DNA from: Cytospora piceicola
Lineage: Eukaryota > Ascomycota > Sordariomycetes > Diaporthales > Cytosporaceae
Length of the DNA stretch: 64,000 nt
Assembly (NCBI GenBank): GCA_023375675.1
Contig: JALQBC010000015.1
Location: 310,001-374,000 of the forward strand
Direction: 5' to 3'
Below, piece after piece: positions 1 through 11,264 of this stretch. Under the pieces are notes generated by a model. That model ran no database searches, was not told the origin of the DNA, and worked only from the letters and a program-made list of their open reading frames with translations. The position numbers and the translations under genes are program-made. The stretch's first letter is position 1. Each line of letters begins with the position of its first letter.

Positions 1-206
1 GCGGGGTGGACGCGCAGGGCGGTGGGGCAGCGGCGGCGGCGGTGGGCGGCGGTGCCGGTGACGGTGGTGGTGGTGGTGGTGGTGTGGGTGCTGCGGGCGC
101 GGACCTGCTGGCTGCTGATCCGTTCTCGAGGGTTGATTGGGATGCGTTCATGCAGGACTTTGATTGGAACTTCGACCCGAACCTCATGGATACTGTTGTG
201 GGCTAG
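1..206 (+). CDS. 3' end of a probable fungal transcription factor (partial)
   Basis: Open frame running in from the left edge and stopping at TAG 204-206. The visible 66 residues are a Gly/Ala-rich low-complexity stretch followed by an acidic, aromatic tail (WDAFMQDFDW, then NFDPNLMD). Such tails of alternating Trp/Phe and Asp are common at the C-terminus of fungal Zn2Cys6 regulators, where they serve in activation. No DNA-binding domain lies inside the window, so the family is inferred only from the tail. There is no in-frame ATG near the edge, so the true start is outside. The gene could instead be another nuclear protein with a glycine-rich linker. Confidence 0.5.
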   Translation, partial: GVDAQGGGAAAAAVGGGAGDGGGGGGGVGAAGADLLAADPFSRVDWDAFMQDFDWNFDPNLMDTVVG

Positions 207-1796
207 GATGCCAGTAAGTAGCCTTTGAGAGTGGGAAGGTCGATCTTATATTATTATGGGCCGGTATGTATTACTTGGGACTGGTTTTCAGCTTGATAGA
301 ATGGGGTCAAATAAGCATCTGGGCGGGAGAACACCGCACACAGAGTATCAAAGGCACGGGAATGGTATGCATGATGAATCCGTTTTCTTGATTTAGAGTG
401 ACCGTGTGTATGTAGAGCCTTGCAGAGTAACAGAGCCTTGAAATCCACCCCTCAACGCCTTCACCGTGCACCCCTATGCATTGCTATGCCTTGCTATGCC
501 CCGCCAACGCCGTCTTGGCAGTTTTACAGAAGCAGGAGAGAAGAACCATGCCGTCAAATCAAAATAGAAAGAAACAACCACCCTCGACGGGGACGCTCTT
601 GCAGGAGCGGGTGGTAGACCGTGGGGTATGTGCCGCTCAGGAGAGGGAACCCATGTGGTGAGATCGCTCCGTATGATGATAAACTCGAATTGTCAGCTTG
701 GTACACCAGAAACGAAACAGTGAGAGGCCATCTGGCATTAGCTCCACGTACCTACTGGCGGACTTGAGGTCTATCCGAAAGGCCTTTGTGTTTTTCAATA
801 CCCTTGGAAGAGGTGTTTTGTCAACAGGCTTAAGCGTTTCTTAAAGATAGATGAGTATGTTCTTCTGGAAAGGCTTGCTATTAATAGGCTGAAGTATTTG
901 CGAAAGAAAGACAATCAATGATGTGTATCTCCGGAAACGTTATTTGCTGATAGGCTCAAGCGTTTCTGAAGGAAGGACGTTATATTTTCCAGGAACTTGA
1001 GTTGTGGTTGAAGATATGGATTTTGGTGCATTATCCTCTGAACCTCTTTACGATGCAACATATCATTTACTTTACTTACACATTATAACCCTGTGAAGTC
1101 TTCTCTACAGATTATAGTAGTGGTGGTGGAAGTATATATTGTAATACTACCTAGGTACCCAAGAGTTGAAACCGGTTCGCAGTCAGTAATCAGTACCCGG
1201 CATTGTTCTCCCTGCTACCTTGATGCTATCTGCCACTCGTCCACCGTCGCTAAGGCCCTCATCATCTGTCTTTTGTTTCTCCTTCCTTACTCATGTTTAT
1301 TGGCACCGTTTTATCTGCATCTGGATCAAAATCCGTAGGACAGGCATATTGTGGAATGATATCCCGTGGGAAAGGTTTCTTCTGGTTCATTGGTTCCTGT
1401 GAATAAATTGTCTCTTGGGAGAACACCGCATACAAAATATCAGATCAACCAGCTGAGGTCATGGGTTATGGACTGTGTAAGTGGAAGTGTTAATGCTTTC
1501 CCACATATATTGGTATGACCTTCATCTAGTCTGGTATAGCCGTTCCCAACCGCAACCAGTCAAGACTGGAACTTGAGTCTGATTACCATTGTCGGACGAC
1601 TGCCCAGTTCGTAGGTTGAGTGATCAGGTATGGTGATATGCAGCCGGTCCAACCAACAAGGACTGACTTCTCCAGATGGACCTTCTCGTAGATTGCCCGT
1701 TCCGGAAGGGAAGAAACCCCCCCCCCCCCTCCAATTTCCCACCCACACCACACAACACGGTCATACATAACAACACTTGACCCCTCGCGGAGACTT
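207..1796. other. Intergenic, no gene seen
   Basis: Spacer between the left-edge gene and the small minus-strand gene. Frames here are short and lack coding character. It contains a decayed tandem repeat (804-995) and a poly-C run near 1717-1730. The right end is the 3' flank of the minus-strand gene. Confidence 0.6.
804..995. repeat. Degenerate tandem repeat, about three units of 60-66 bp
   Basis: The core AGGCTNAAGNNTTT followed by a purine-rich stretch occurs at about 822, 882 and 948. Each copy is preceded by a GGAAANG..TTTGCT-like segment (about 804, 866 and 932), and a partial fourth start is seen near 988. The copies have diverged by substitutions and small indels. No coding potential is seen. 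Confidence 0.55.
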
Positions 1797-2163
1797 TCAT
1801 CCATCCCTCTTCTGCCCGCCGCCGGCCACCAGCCCGCTCAGCCACGACGCGCCGGGGACGGCGACGCGGGCGGCGTGCGGGTAGGCCTTGCCCTCGAACT
1901 CGACCCTGGGCTCGCAGCCGCACCACTGCTCCTCGGGGACGCCCGACATGGCGCTGGGGATGTGGAGTCCGCAGCCGCGCCATGACTTCTTGGCTGTGTG
2001 TGGGGGGGAACGGGACTGTCAGCATGTGTTTGTGTGTGAGGGGGGGGGGGGGAGACAGCTCTTGATTTTTGACCGCATCCACGAGCTTGAGGGGAGGGTG
2101 ACATCTGGGAGGAAGAGGAGGTTTGGGCTTACAGCAGTCTGGGCAGGTGGCTCCCATACACAT
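1797..2163 (-). CDS. Small cysteine-rich protein of a conserved fungal family (75 aa)
   Basis: Two exons, complement(join(1797..1993, 2133..2163)). The donor is GTAAGC after TGC-T and the acceptor is CACACAG, phase 1. The product has an N-terminal CPDC pair, then WRGCGLHIPSAM, then EEQWCGCEP, and a short basic end. The spacing CxxC ... CGxHIP ... CxCEP is the signature of a small, widespread fungal family of unknown function. The paired cysteines suggest a zinc knuckle, which is an inference. The predicted protein continues past the usual YPP-type end with an Ala/Gly-rich tail (VPGASWLSGLVAGGG). The first exon is only 31 nt, so single-frame gene calling misses it. The splice join restores the motif exactly. 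Confidence 0.75.
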
Positions 2164-2967
2164 CTTGTCGGGTTGTTTTTGGGAGGTAATTAGGGAAAGT
2201 CTTCTTTTTGGTCTTTATGTTTCAGTGTTTCGGCTTCTCAGGGGTTGCAAGTTTGTTTGCAACTGTTTGTTCAGATTGAAGGCGTGCTTGGGAACGAAAT
2301 AAAGTGGCGTGCCTTTTAAATGAGGAGAGAACGATAACACTGAGGGTTCGAGACGGCGATAGTAAGAAGCTTCAGAGAAATGGCTTGTAGGTTGTTCGTC
2401 GTCGGTAGTGAGTAAGTCAGTAATGAGTGGAGCAAGAGTCAGTCGTTGATTGGGTGAGTGAGTTGGTCGCCGAATCTGCTCGGGGACTCGTCCGGCCTTC
2501 GCACCTGAGTGAGTGTTCGCCGAAAGAGACCCGCAAATAACCAAACAAATGCCGACTAGCACCAACGTTCCCATTGCCTTGGTGACAAGTAGTGGCCGAG
2601 CACATTGACACTGACGAGCCAAGCCAGATCACAGGTTACTAGAACCTCTACGTTTACCGGAAGACGGCATAAGCACAGCATTCACCATGAGTTATGAGGC
2701 ACAGATCAACCTTCATGGTAACATCAAGTCATGATTACACACACCCGGAGGTCCCACGAGACCTCAGACCTGCTATCGGGCTATGAATATGGTCAAAATC
2801 AAACAGCAAGTGCTCAGAGCTAACACAGATAGGTATCCCATTAGACCCCCCGTTCCATAGAACGGACGGTCCTCGTTCATCATAAATAAATCAAACCAAC
2901 AAAAACAAAAAAAACCACCTTCGCGTCAGATATCATCAGGGAAGGCCTGGTAGCACCAGAAAGCCCT
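2164..2967. other. Intergenic, no gene seen
   Basis: Upstream of the small cysteine-rich gene and downstream of the hydrophilin gene. A 135-codon minus-strand frame at 2215-2622 has no recognisable domain and is read as chance. An A-rich stretch at 2883-2915 lies close to the 3' end of the next gene. Confidence 0.5.
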
Positions 2968-4043
2968 CTAGTTCTTGTGGAGCTTGGCCTTGATCTTGTC
3001 CTTCAGGCTGTGCTTCTCCTTGGGGGAGTCAGGAGACGCGGCCGACGCCTTGTCAGAGGACACCCTCTCGGCGTGCTCCGCCCTGTGGACTTCCTCGTCC
3101 TTGGGCCCGGTAGCAGCAGCCGCGGTGGCCGGGTTGACGATTCCTCTCTCTTCCAGAAGACCTGCATTCTCTTAGTTAGTTTAGAACTTCTGTTTTGACC
3201 TTGAGCACCAGGTGTGGGGCATCACAAGAACACTTACGGTCAGCCTCCCGTCCAGCCCCAGGCTTGGTAGCATCAAAGTCGCCGCCCTCGGCCGCGAGCC
3301 CAGAGCTCTTGATGTACTTCTCGCCGGTACCCTCGCCCTTGCTCTTGGCGCCAGGGCCCTCCTCGTCCCCGGCAGCATCAGCAACATCAGCAACACCACC
3401 GTGCGCCGACCTCCCAGCGACGGCGCCGGCGTCGCCGCCCCGCTCGTGCGCCACCTCGTCGATGGGCTTGGGGCCGGGGCCGTCGACCTTGCCCGGGTTC
3501 TCGGACTTGTCGAGGGCGCCCGTGTCGTCGACGTTGGTGCGCGCCGTCTCGGTCTCGCGGTTCGCCGTCAGGCTGGACTCGGGGTCCCGGATGTCGGCCT
3601 GCGCCGCCTTGAAGCCCGTGTCGCCCGTGGTGGATGGGTACTCGGTCGTGGGGCCCTTGGGCTGGTTGGCGCCGGTGTCGTCGATGGTGACGCCGGCTAG
3701 GCTGGTGGTGGAGGGGTTGGTGGCCGCGGCAGGGCGGTTTGGTGTGAGGTCTTTGGTGGCTCCAGATTCTGAAAGGATATGCTTGGTCAGTATGATAGAC
3801 GAGTCTGATGTGAGTGATGTTGGAGAGTAGCATACCCATGTTGCCTGCGTCGAACGGTTCGCCCCGGGTTGTGTCTCCCAGCTTCCCTGAGACAGGCTCT
3901 GTTCCCTTGGTCTCATTGAGTGTGGTCTCTGGACCGGGGTGCACGCTCTCGGTGTTGGTGGTGGTGGTGGTGGTGTCGGCCGTGGTGTTATCACCCCAGA
4001 CAGCCTTCGAGGCTGAGTTTGCCAGGTTGGTTATGGTCTCCAT
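2968..4043 (-). CDS. Disordered hydrophilin-like protein with dehydrin-like C-terminal segment (310 aa)
   Basis: Three exons, complement(join(2968..3161, 3238..3768, 3836..4043)); all junctions are GT-AG and preserve frame. The start is METITNLANSASKAVWGDN. The middle is hydrophilic, rich in Gly, Asp, Thr, Glu and Lys, with short phrases such as GDFDATKPGAGREAD. The end is HSLKDKIKAKLHKN. This start, the GDFDATKPGAG phrase and the KxKIKAKLHK end are shared by a conserved filamentous-fungal family. The C-terminal lysine helix resembles the K-segment of plant dehydrins (KIKEKLPG-like), which fits a desiccation or stress chaperone role. That role is inferred from composition. No membrane segment or signal peptide is seen, so it is probably cytosolic. 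Confidence 0.8.
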
Positions 4044-5425
4044 GGTGGGTGGTGAGTATTGTTTGTTGATGATGATGTAATTGGTCACTGCAAGGTTTGG
4101 AGGGGTGGTATGCTTTTGTGGCGTTTGCTGATGACTTTGGGTGGTGTTCGTTGTGGATGAGTTGAGGAGATCAGAAGATCATATGAAGCTTTGAATTCGT
4201 GTGGAGATATGAAGAGGGAAGAAGGGCTTGGTGGTATAAGTACTACGTTTAAGTACTACGTTTGAAGTCTGAAGTCTGGACTCTACTGTGTAAAAAAGGA
4301 ACGGCCTCCAAGAAAAAGACCCCAGCCCAGCCCAGCCCTGACGTCTGTTCTTGCCTTAAGCGAGGGGTCACCCTCCAAACCAGCTTTCTACTTTCTACGT
4401 AAGTTGGTTGAAAAAAAGGTGGAAGTGACGTCTTTGTTACAGCGCCGTGTAGTTCAGACACAACACAACCTACTCACCTGGGCATAGTTACTGGGTACAT
4501 AGTTAGTATCCTGCAGTCTGTGCCAGCGAATAGATTACCACACGTCCTAGGATGTGTGGCATATGTAACCGGAACACCGCACCGGACAGAAAATAAAAGC
4601 CTTGGAAGCCTGTAACCGTCGTAGTCCATCAAGTACATACTGTAAGTACATACATACCTAGGTAGGTACTGTATACCACTCACAGTACACCCAACTTGCC
4701 ATCGTCTTTTTGTTTCAAGGCATGGATCACCATGGCACGGGAGCCCTCAGAAATATAACCTCAGCCACCTGATCTAGAGCTTCCGTGATGACTTTCTGTG
4801 GGTTTACAATTGGTGAGGGCGGGTTTGCTTACACAGTAGATACCTAGACTAGGTACGTACGTACCGTACCTACCTGGATATAATTGGAACAGGGCTGTGG
4901 AGTCGTATCGATTATGACGTCGGAAAACAGCCCCGCCTTTGCTACGTCACTTCCCGCTCCCGCAGCCGCAGCCGCAGGCGCACTGGTGCACTGGTGCAAC
5001 GGGTGCATCCCACAACGCTCGAGCCACCAATGCTGTTTAGTGGGTCCGGTGTTCCTGTGATTTAACCAGTACTAAGTACCTAGGTACTATGGTAGTGTAC
5101 TGGAAACATGGGCGACAGGGATCAGCGATTAAGAAGTAAACCTTCTAGGGTCTCGAACCTGCACTTGTGGAGATGGACCTACTACATACCTAACACAGTA
5201 GGTAGGTGCATACACATTCAGGATCGCCTAGACACTACCTAGGTAGTAAATAGAATTCGATGGCAAAATACACGTATAACGTGTGTGGAAACATAAACAT
5301 ATTCCTGGTATCTACCCTCGATTGGAAAACATTCCAATGTAACATGCAACGCTCAACACTACAAAACAAAGGGGATTCGGCGGAGTGGTTGATTTGATTA
5401 CATTACATGCCCAAACCATTCATCA
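4044..5425. other. Intergenic with TACCTA-type repeats
   Basis: Promoter side of the hydrophilin gene and 3' flank of the kinase-like/peptidase gene. Short palindromic TACCTAGGTA clusters lie at about 4650-4670, 4841-4876, 5068-5095 and 5178-5250. No gene is seen. Confidence 0.6.
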
Positions 5426-8400
5426 TCAAGCTCTCCAAGGCTCGAACTCCTTCCTCCCCAGGCTCAACCTCCCCAGGTCCTCACTGACATCCCCAAGCCC
5501 TCTCCTCACATCACCGACGCTCCTCATGGAAGACGTCCTGCTCACCTCCCCATCGCTCTCCACCACGCCGTGGCTCCTCGCCACCCTGACGGACCCCTTC
5601 CCCTTCCTCATACTCCTCCGCTTCGCCGCAGCCATGGACCTGGCCTCGACGTCCAGGTCAGACTCGTCGCCAAACGGCTCGTGGTACCCCTCGTCCCGCT
5701 CGTCCCCGCCCCCGCCCCCGCCCCCGTCGAGCATCCTCACCACCGGCTCCCCGCCCGGGAGCCTCACCTCCGTGGCCTCGAGCGTCTCGGCGATGTCCAG
5801 CAGCAGCACGTCCATCGGGCAGATGTACGCGACCCGCTTCCGCTGCGAGAACGCCAGCACGTGGCCGCACACCTGCCCGTTGTCGCGCTCGACGATCCAC
5901 GCCCCGCTGTCGCCCGGCAGCCCGAGCGGCAGCCGCGGCTTGGTGCCGCCGCCGACGCCGTGGTGTTTCCTCTCCGGCGGCGCAGAGCTGGTGACCTGGT
6001 AGGTGTGGCTGGGCGAGGTGCGCCCGTGTATCTTGACCGAGGTCAGGGACGGGAGGATCACGCCCGTCTGGAGGCCGCTCGTGCGCGCCATGCACTGCAC
6101 CGCGAGGTTCGGCAGGCCCGACGCCGGCACCACCGAGGTGGGGCGTATCGCCCGCGAGGCCGGGCTCTCGGCCGACGCTGCGGCGCGCGGGATGGCGTTG
6201 TCGCCCGGCAGCCTCTCGTCGGTGAACTCGAACAGCGCCCAGTCGATCTCGTGGACGAGGCCCTGGTCGTCACTCCGCCGGCGGATCCCGCTCGAGGCGA
6301 ACACCTCGCCGAGGCTGAACGAGTCGAGGTGCTCCTCGTCCTGCGTCTCCGCGCTGGCGTAGAAGCCCTCGTCGACATCGTCGAGCGCCGGCTGGCTGAT
6401 GATGTAGCCCTCGCCGCAGCCCGGCTCCACGCCGGGGATGTCCCCCGGCGCGCCGTACTCGTCCTCCTCGACCGACTCCTCGTCCGAGTACTCGCTCGTA
6501 ACGGCCGACTCGGTGAAGGCGTCAGAGCCGTCGTCGGAAAACTCGGCCGCAAAGTCCTCTGTGTCGCTGCTGTTCCCCGAATTGGGCGTCTCGTCGTCTG
6601 GGTACTGCTGCGCGTACCAGGCGGCAAGGTCGGGCACCTCGTTCTTCGAGCCCGCCCCGCTGCGGAGGATCTGCTGCTGTGCTCCTTCGGGCCTCTTCGC
6701 AAGCTCCTGTTCGGGGTCGTCGAGCATGTGGTGCACCGTCATGCCGTAGGTCTTGTCGTCAACCACGACCAGTCCTCCAAAGCTGACAGGCGGCAGGTGG
6801 CGGTCGCCAATCCACGCCCCTATGCTGGCTCCGTTCACCGGGCGCTCCTGGAAGCCTCCATTAGCCGCCACTACTTCGCTTGGTTGTTCCGCACCGTCTG
6901 GGTGGGCCATGCTCCGCTTGGTACCTTGGTTACGCGATCGGAGGACTTGGCCCCGGCACACCTTGAGCGCGAAGCCCGTAGGCCCATCGAACAGCGCTCC
7001 CATCTTCCGTCGTAGTATGGTCCGGACCTTGGACACGGACGTGCAGACGACGAGGACGGTAGGTTGTGTTTCCTTTGATGATTCACCAATCGACTCGAGG
7101 GAGATCTCGACCGACTCGGGGTTCTTGCGGTAGAATTGTCGGAGTGCTTGGTTGATCTGTGGCATCAGCACGGCATTCCAGTACTCCACGGCTTCAGGAG
7201 GCAGCGCCGTGTGCGGGAAGAGACGGCTCTTTGCCAACCGCCTTGTTCTCGGCTCGGAAGAGGCACGGGCTGGTTGGTCAGTAAGTATATAAAAAGTTCA
7301 ATCTGAAGGGTGCATGTCATACCTCGTTGCGTTTGGACTTCAGGGGGCGCGGGAGTCATCGTCACAGCAATCCTCGGGGTTGAAGGGGTAAACCCGGCCT
7401 CACGCGCCTTTGCATCTCTCGACGACGACGCGACCGTCTTTTCTGATGGCTGCTCCTGTTTCGAAGACGATTGGATTCCCAGGTCGCTACTCAGACGATC
7501 CTCGAGCCCGCCAACGCTGTCGAGGATGGCGCAAACCTCGAGGTAGCGACTGGTGCTGACCTGAACGCGCGTCATGATTTGGCTGCTCTCGGTCCCAGCC
7601 GCGAGCTCTTCGTCCACTGCCCTCCAGCAAGTCTGGACCGCCTTCATGTACAGCGTGCCGCAACTTTTGGCCAGTTGCTCCAGGACGACCTCGGGCACGG
7701 CGGTGGCCGCTGGGGTTGCGACAAGGTTCTCGGGGTTCGTCCACAAGCCGATCGACAGTAAGAGCATGGCAAGTGAATACAGGTCAAACGCCTTGGAGTC
7801 AGGGTTTGATAGCAACGATTGCTGTGACGTAGTCTTCGGGTCGAGTGGGTGCCTGTAAAGCGAGATGGTAGGCGTCGTCCCTTCCCCTTCCTGGAAGCTT
7901 TCGGGAAACAGGTCGAAAGACGAGATTAGTGGCCGCCTGATATCGACCTCCCCCGCGCTCATGCCCGGCTCCTCCCCAACTGCCTTGCAAAATGAAATAT
8001 TCGAGTTGGTGAGGTTGCCATGGGTGATTCCTCGAGCGTGCATGTCGAACACGGTGTTTGCCAGGTTGTACGCAAGCCGGAACTTGGCCTCCAGCGGAGG
8101 CTCAAAGTCGGGTCGGGCCAGTAGTTCAGCAAGCGAACAGACCGTGATGAGGGTGTTGTGAGTCAGGGGCTCGTAGGAAACTGGGTTGAAAGCTGGAGGG
8201 AAGTGGTAGACCAAGCCCAGCCTCGAGTTGTCCATATCCTCAAAGTACCCCAGCAGCTGTGGCAGGCCCGTCCAGGACCCCGGAGAACGCTGTGGCTCCG
8301 TCTGCAGTCCAGCTGAAAGCCTCTCGAAGCGAGACATGTCTGGCATGATGCCCGTAGCTGAGTACATAGGGTCGAACTCGGCATATTCTAGAAGCAGCGC

Positions 8401-9135
8401 GGTATAGGGCCTGCCGTTGTTGCGCGTCAGGTCGGAGTAGGCCTGCTTGCTCATGTAAACAATGTCGCGGGAGTGGCCCTCAGTGGTGGTCTCGGACATG
8501 GGCTCGGGCTGCCTTTCGCTCAGGTTTGTCAGTGTCTGGGGGTCAATCTGCTGCGGGGTTTGCATCCGCGTCGACTCAAAGGCGCGCAGGTCCTCGGTGG
8601 AAGCCCCCTGATAAAGCCTCGCCCTGGCCGACGTGGATGACGCGTTTGACCTCGTCCTTGAAAGGTCGTAGAGGGTGTCGATGGAGGTTGTCAGATCCCG
8701 GACCAGGTCCTCAAAGCGCGCCTTGTCCCAGGCCACTATGGGCATCTTCTTGTCCCCCGACGCCATGGACCTGGGAAGGTCGCCCCCGCCTCCTGGCTGC
8801 CCCCTCCTGGAGCTCGCCCACAGCGGCTCCGCCTCGGCCAGGATCTCCTTGATGGTGGACATGATGCTACCGACGACCTCGCTCAGGCCGGCCTTGGAGA
8901 GGGAGTCGTCGATGATGTCGGCGTGGCCCGGGTCGGACCACTCCAGGCCCCAGGTGACGAGGCGGTCATTCTGGATCTTGAGCTTGCGGTGCAGGGACTT
9001 GATGTCTGGGTCCTCTGCGTTCTGCACCGGCTCCTTTACAAAGTCGGAGGACTTCTTGGTGTCATTGTAGAGCCTGCTCAGGCGCCGCTGCACCGGCAGC
9101 TGGTACCCCCCCTGGGGGATGCCGTAGGACTCCAT
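5426..9135 (-). CDS. HeLo-like / pseudokinase / trypsin-like peptidase multidomain protein (1218 aa)
   Basis: Two exons, complement(join(5426..7269, 7323..9135)); the intron is 53 nt (GTATGA...CAG, phase 1). The ATG at 9133-9135 begins [10 protein letters not shown]. Residues about 45-165 are helical with [15 protein letters not shown] and a later [11 protein letters not shown], the layout of fungal HeLo/prion-inhibition domains. Residues about 220-570 resemble a protein kinase but are degenerate: the catalytic loop reads HGNLTNSN (372-) where HRDLKxxN is usual, and SFD stands at the DFG position (406-). A C-lobe segment, [15 protein letters not shown], is clear. Residues about 740-1110 look like a trypsin-fold peptidase: His in TVHHML (784/785), Asp in EIDWALFEF (947) and Ser in LPGDSGAW (1059), interrupted by an acidic low-complexity insert. 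The tail is Ser/Arg-rich and disordered. Probably cytosolic: no signal peptide or membrane segment is seen. A role in cell death or non-self response is an inference from HeLo-family biology. Confidence 0.8.
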
Positions 9136-11264
9136 GTCTGGTGGAGAAGAGGAGGATGCAGTTCGGTGGGTTCGCCAGGGCGTATCACACAATGATATAG
9201 GGGTATAAAAAGGGTGGTCATGGGTGTTCAGTTGTTCAGTTCATGATTATAAAATAATATGTCCAAATAGAGTGACCAAGATGGGATGCTTCCGTGGAAC
9301 TATACCACAGGGTGTTCAAAGAGAGTAGCCGAGCCGGAGAAAATATACTGGAGTGATATATCTAGCGGACTCGCGCGTGGGAGGAAATCATAGAGGCCCA
9401 ATTAGGTTGGCGAGGCTTCTTTGAAAGATGTGCAGATGCAATGAGAGGCAGAAGAGAAGTGGTGAAGCTATGGTCGAGAGTTGAAGCATCACAAACGCAG
9501 GCCTTGCAGACGTTTCAAAGAAACCGCAGCCTGGGGGGAATGGGGGATCAAGCCCAGATGAAACGACAGATCAGGCCTGACGATGATGGAAGCACCGGAT
9601 TCCAACAATTACCTGTAGCCCACAAAGTACCTGAGCCTCGTGCCGAACCCGAGTGCAAAGGCGGTATCCACATGGGGGTTGTTTGGGTCTGTCGCCAGAG
9701 AAATGCGTCTGCCTGTGGTGGCATCCGGTGTGGGGGTCTGGCATCGGGACGCCGTGGCGCGCCGATTGCTCTAGGCAGCCGAATTAAAAGAGATTCGAGG
9801 CTCCGGCCGCTCGATGCTGGTTGGACCGGGGGCGTGAAGAGGAGCAAGTGCGGACCCGTAAGCTTAGATTTTATCTGGGTGCCTGATTATCTCGGCACAG
9901 ACCGGCAACCTCGGGTTTAGGCGAGTTCCGCTCAACCGCGGGATGTCTCCGTCATGTCTCATCCTGAGATAATCTCTCGGCCGAATCTCTCGCACGAAAC
10001 AGTCACGTGCTTCAACACGGGAACCACTTAGAAGCAACAGTTTCGTCGTCATCTTTCTATGATATCTCGACACATATATCTGCATCATGATTTGCGGTGT
10101 ACTAAGATGACTACAGCGGCTCAATCGCTGAAAACCCTACATTTTTATAATAAAAAAATAAAGTCAATGGGAATTGCTTGAGAGTCGCCCGACCACCACC
10201 TGGGCAAACTACCTACTTAGGTAGGTACTCTGGACACATGAGATGGCGAGTGGGCCAAAGCATCCGGATCGAAATGCTTCTGCCTCGCTTTCACACTTGA
10301 CGAGGCAATCCTCCCGATAAGTAGCGCCAGACAAGTACGATGTATGCATAAGTTGTGGACACCATGTCTTACGATTTCCTAATTGAGACAAGCCGCGTCC
10401 CTCACGCTGGCCAAAGTGGTCCTAAAGGACCATATAATTCCTTGCGGGAGGTAAATTTCGATCCTACTGGAGACTAGATTTTGCTGCAGTAGTTCTGATC
10501 CTTCACCCTCCCCTTCCGTTCTACTTTCTGCTCTATTCCTTCGCCTTTTGATTCCTATTTCGTGGTCAAGGGTTTCCTGTTTTGAAGTTCTTTTTTCCTT
10601 CCTAACATTGAAGCCGATAAAAATGATTACATATAATAAGCCGAGAGAGTGAGATACCCAACATTGATAACACATCAATAATCATGATCTTGGGTCTGAC
10701 TTAGGATCGAATTGATAGCATATCCTATTTCTCGGTACTGAATAGTGAGGGCCCTCCGGAGAGACCTCTCGGGGTTTGCACCAAATTCGAGATCGGGTCA
10801 AATATTAATCCAATATACCAAGTTCTTAGTGGCAATTGCAAGTACTGCGTCTTCGACATAGCGTATCTGTAGCCCAGGAAAGTATACGTTGCATCCGAAA
10901 TAAACCGAGCCAATATTGGCCCCCCAACCTCAAGTGCTTACTTCTGACACCTGAATAGATCTCAGGCAGCCACTGCCTGGTATTATCAGGAAATTCATAG
11001 GCAGCACTTCGCAAAATCCTTACAAATCTTCCTTCTGTCGCTGCAATGCGTTCGCGGTCGTGGCGTATTATCAGAATTATGCGCCTTGGTTCCTTTGTAA
11101 AGTCTGCCACCTTGATACGAATCCATCCTCCTGGTCTAATAAGCTTCATGAGATGCGATATATAGTCGACCAGCGGGATTCAGCCTGCACCGACAGGTGT
11201 TACCCGCTGATACACATGAGCAAATGAGGACGACAGTCACTCACCCAATATCGGACTATGAATT
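9136..11264. other. Intergenic, possible methyltransferase remnant
   Basis: No intact gene is seen. From about 10140 to 10720 the DNA is AT-rich. A minus-strand frame at 10826-11149 contains LIRPGGWIRIKVADF and later EFPDNTRQWLPEI. These weakly recall the LKPGGWxE and IPxNxW segments of LaeA-like methyltransferases. The frame starts abruptly with no SAM-binding motif upstream, so at most it is a relic. Confidence 0.4.

Noticed and set aside
2215..2622. 135-codon minus-strand frame with a hydrophobic start (ATKAMGTLVLVGICLVICG-like)
   Set aside because: It could mimic a secreted protein, but it lies in the probable promoter of the small cysteine gene, lacks cysteine pattern or family resemblance, and other frames are equally open.
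4650..5250. TACCTA repeats as telomeric or CRISPR-like arrays
   Set aside because: Units differ from fungal telomere TTAGGG, vary in spacing, and have no spacer-repeat structure.
5570..7015. 481-codon frame antisense to the peptidase-encoding exon
   Set aside because: Arg/Ala/Pro-rich shadow of a GC-rich coding strand; no domain. The minus-strand frame has clear motifs.
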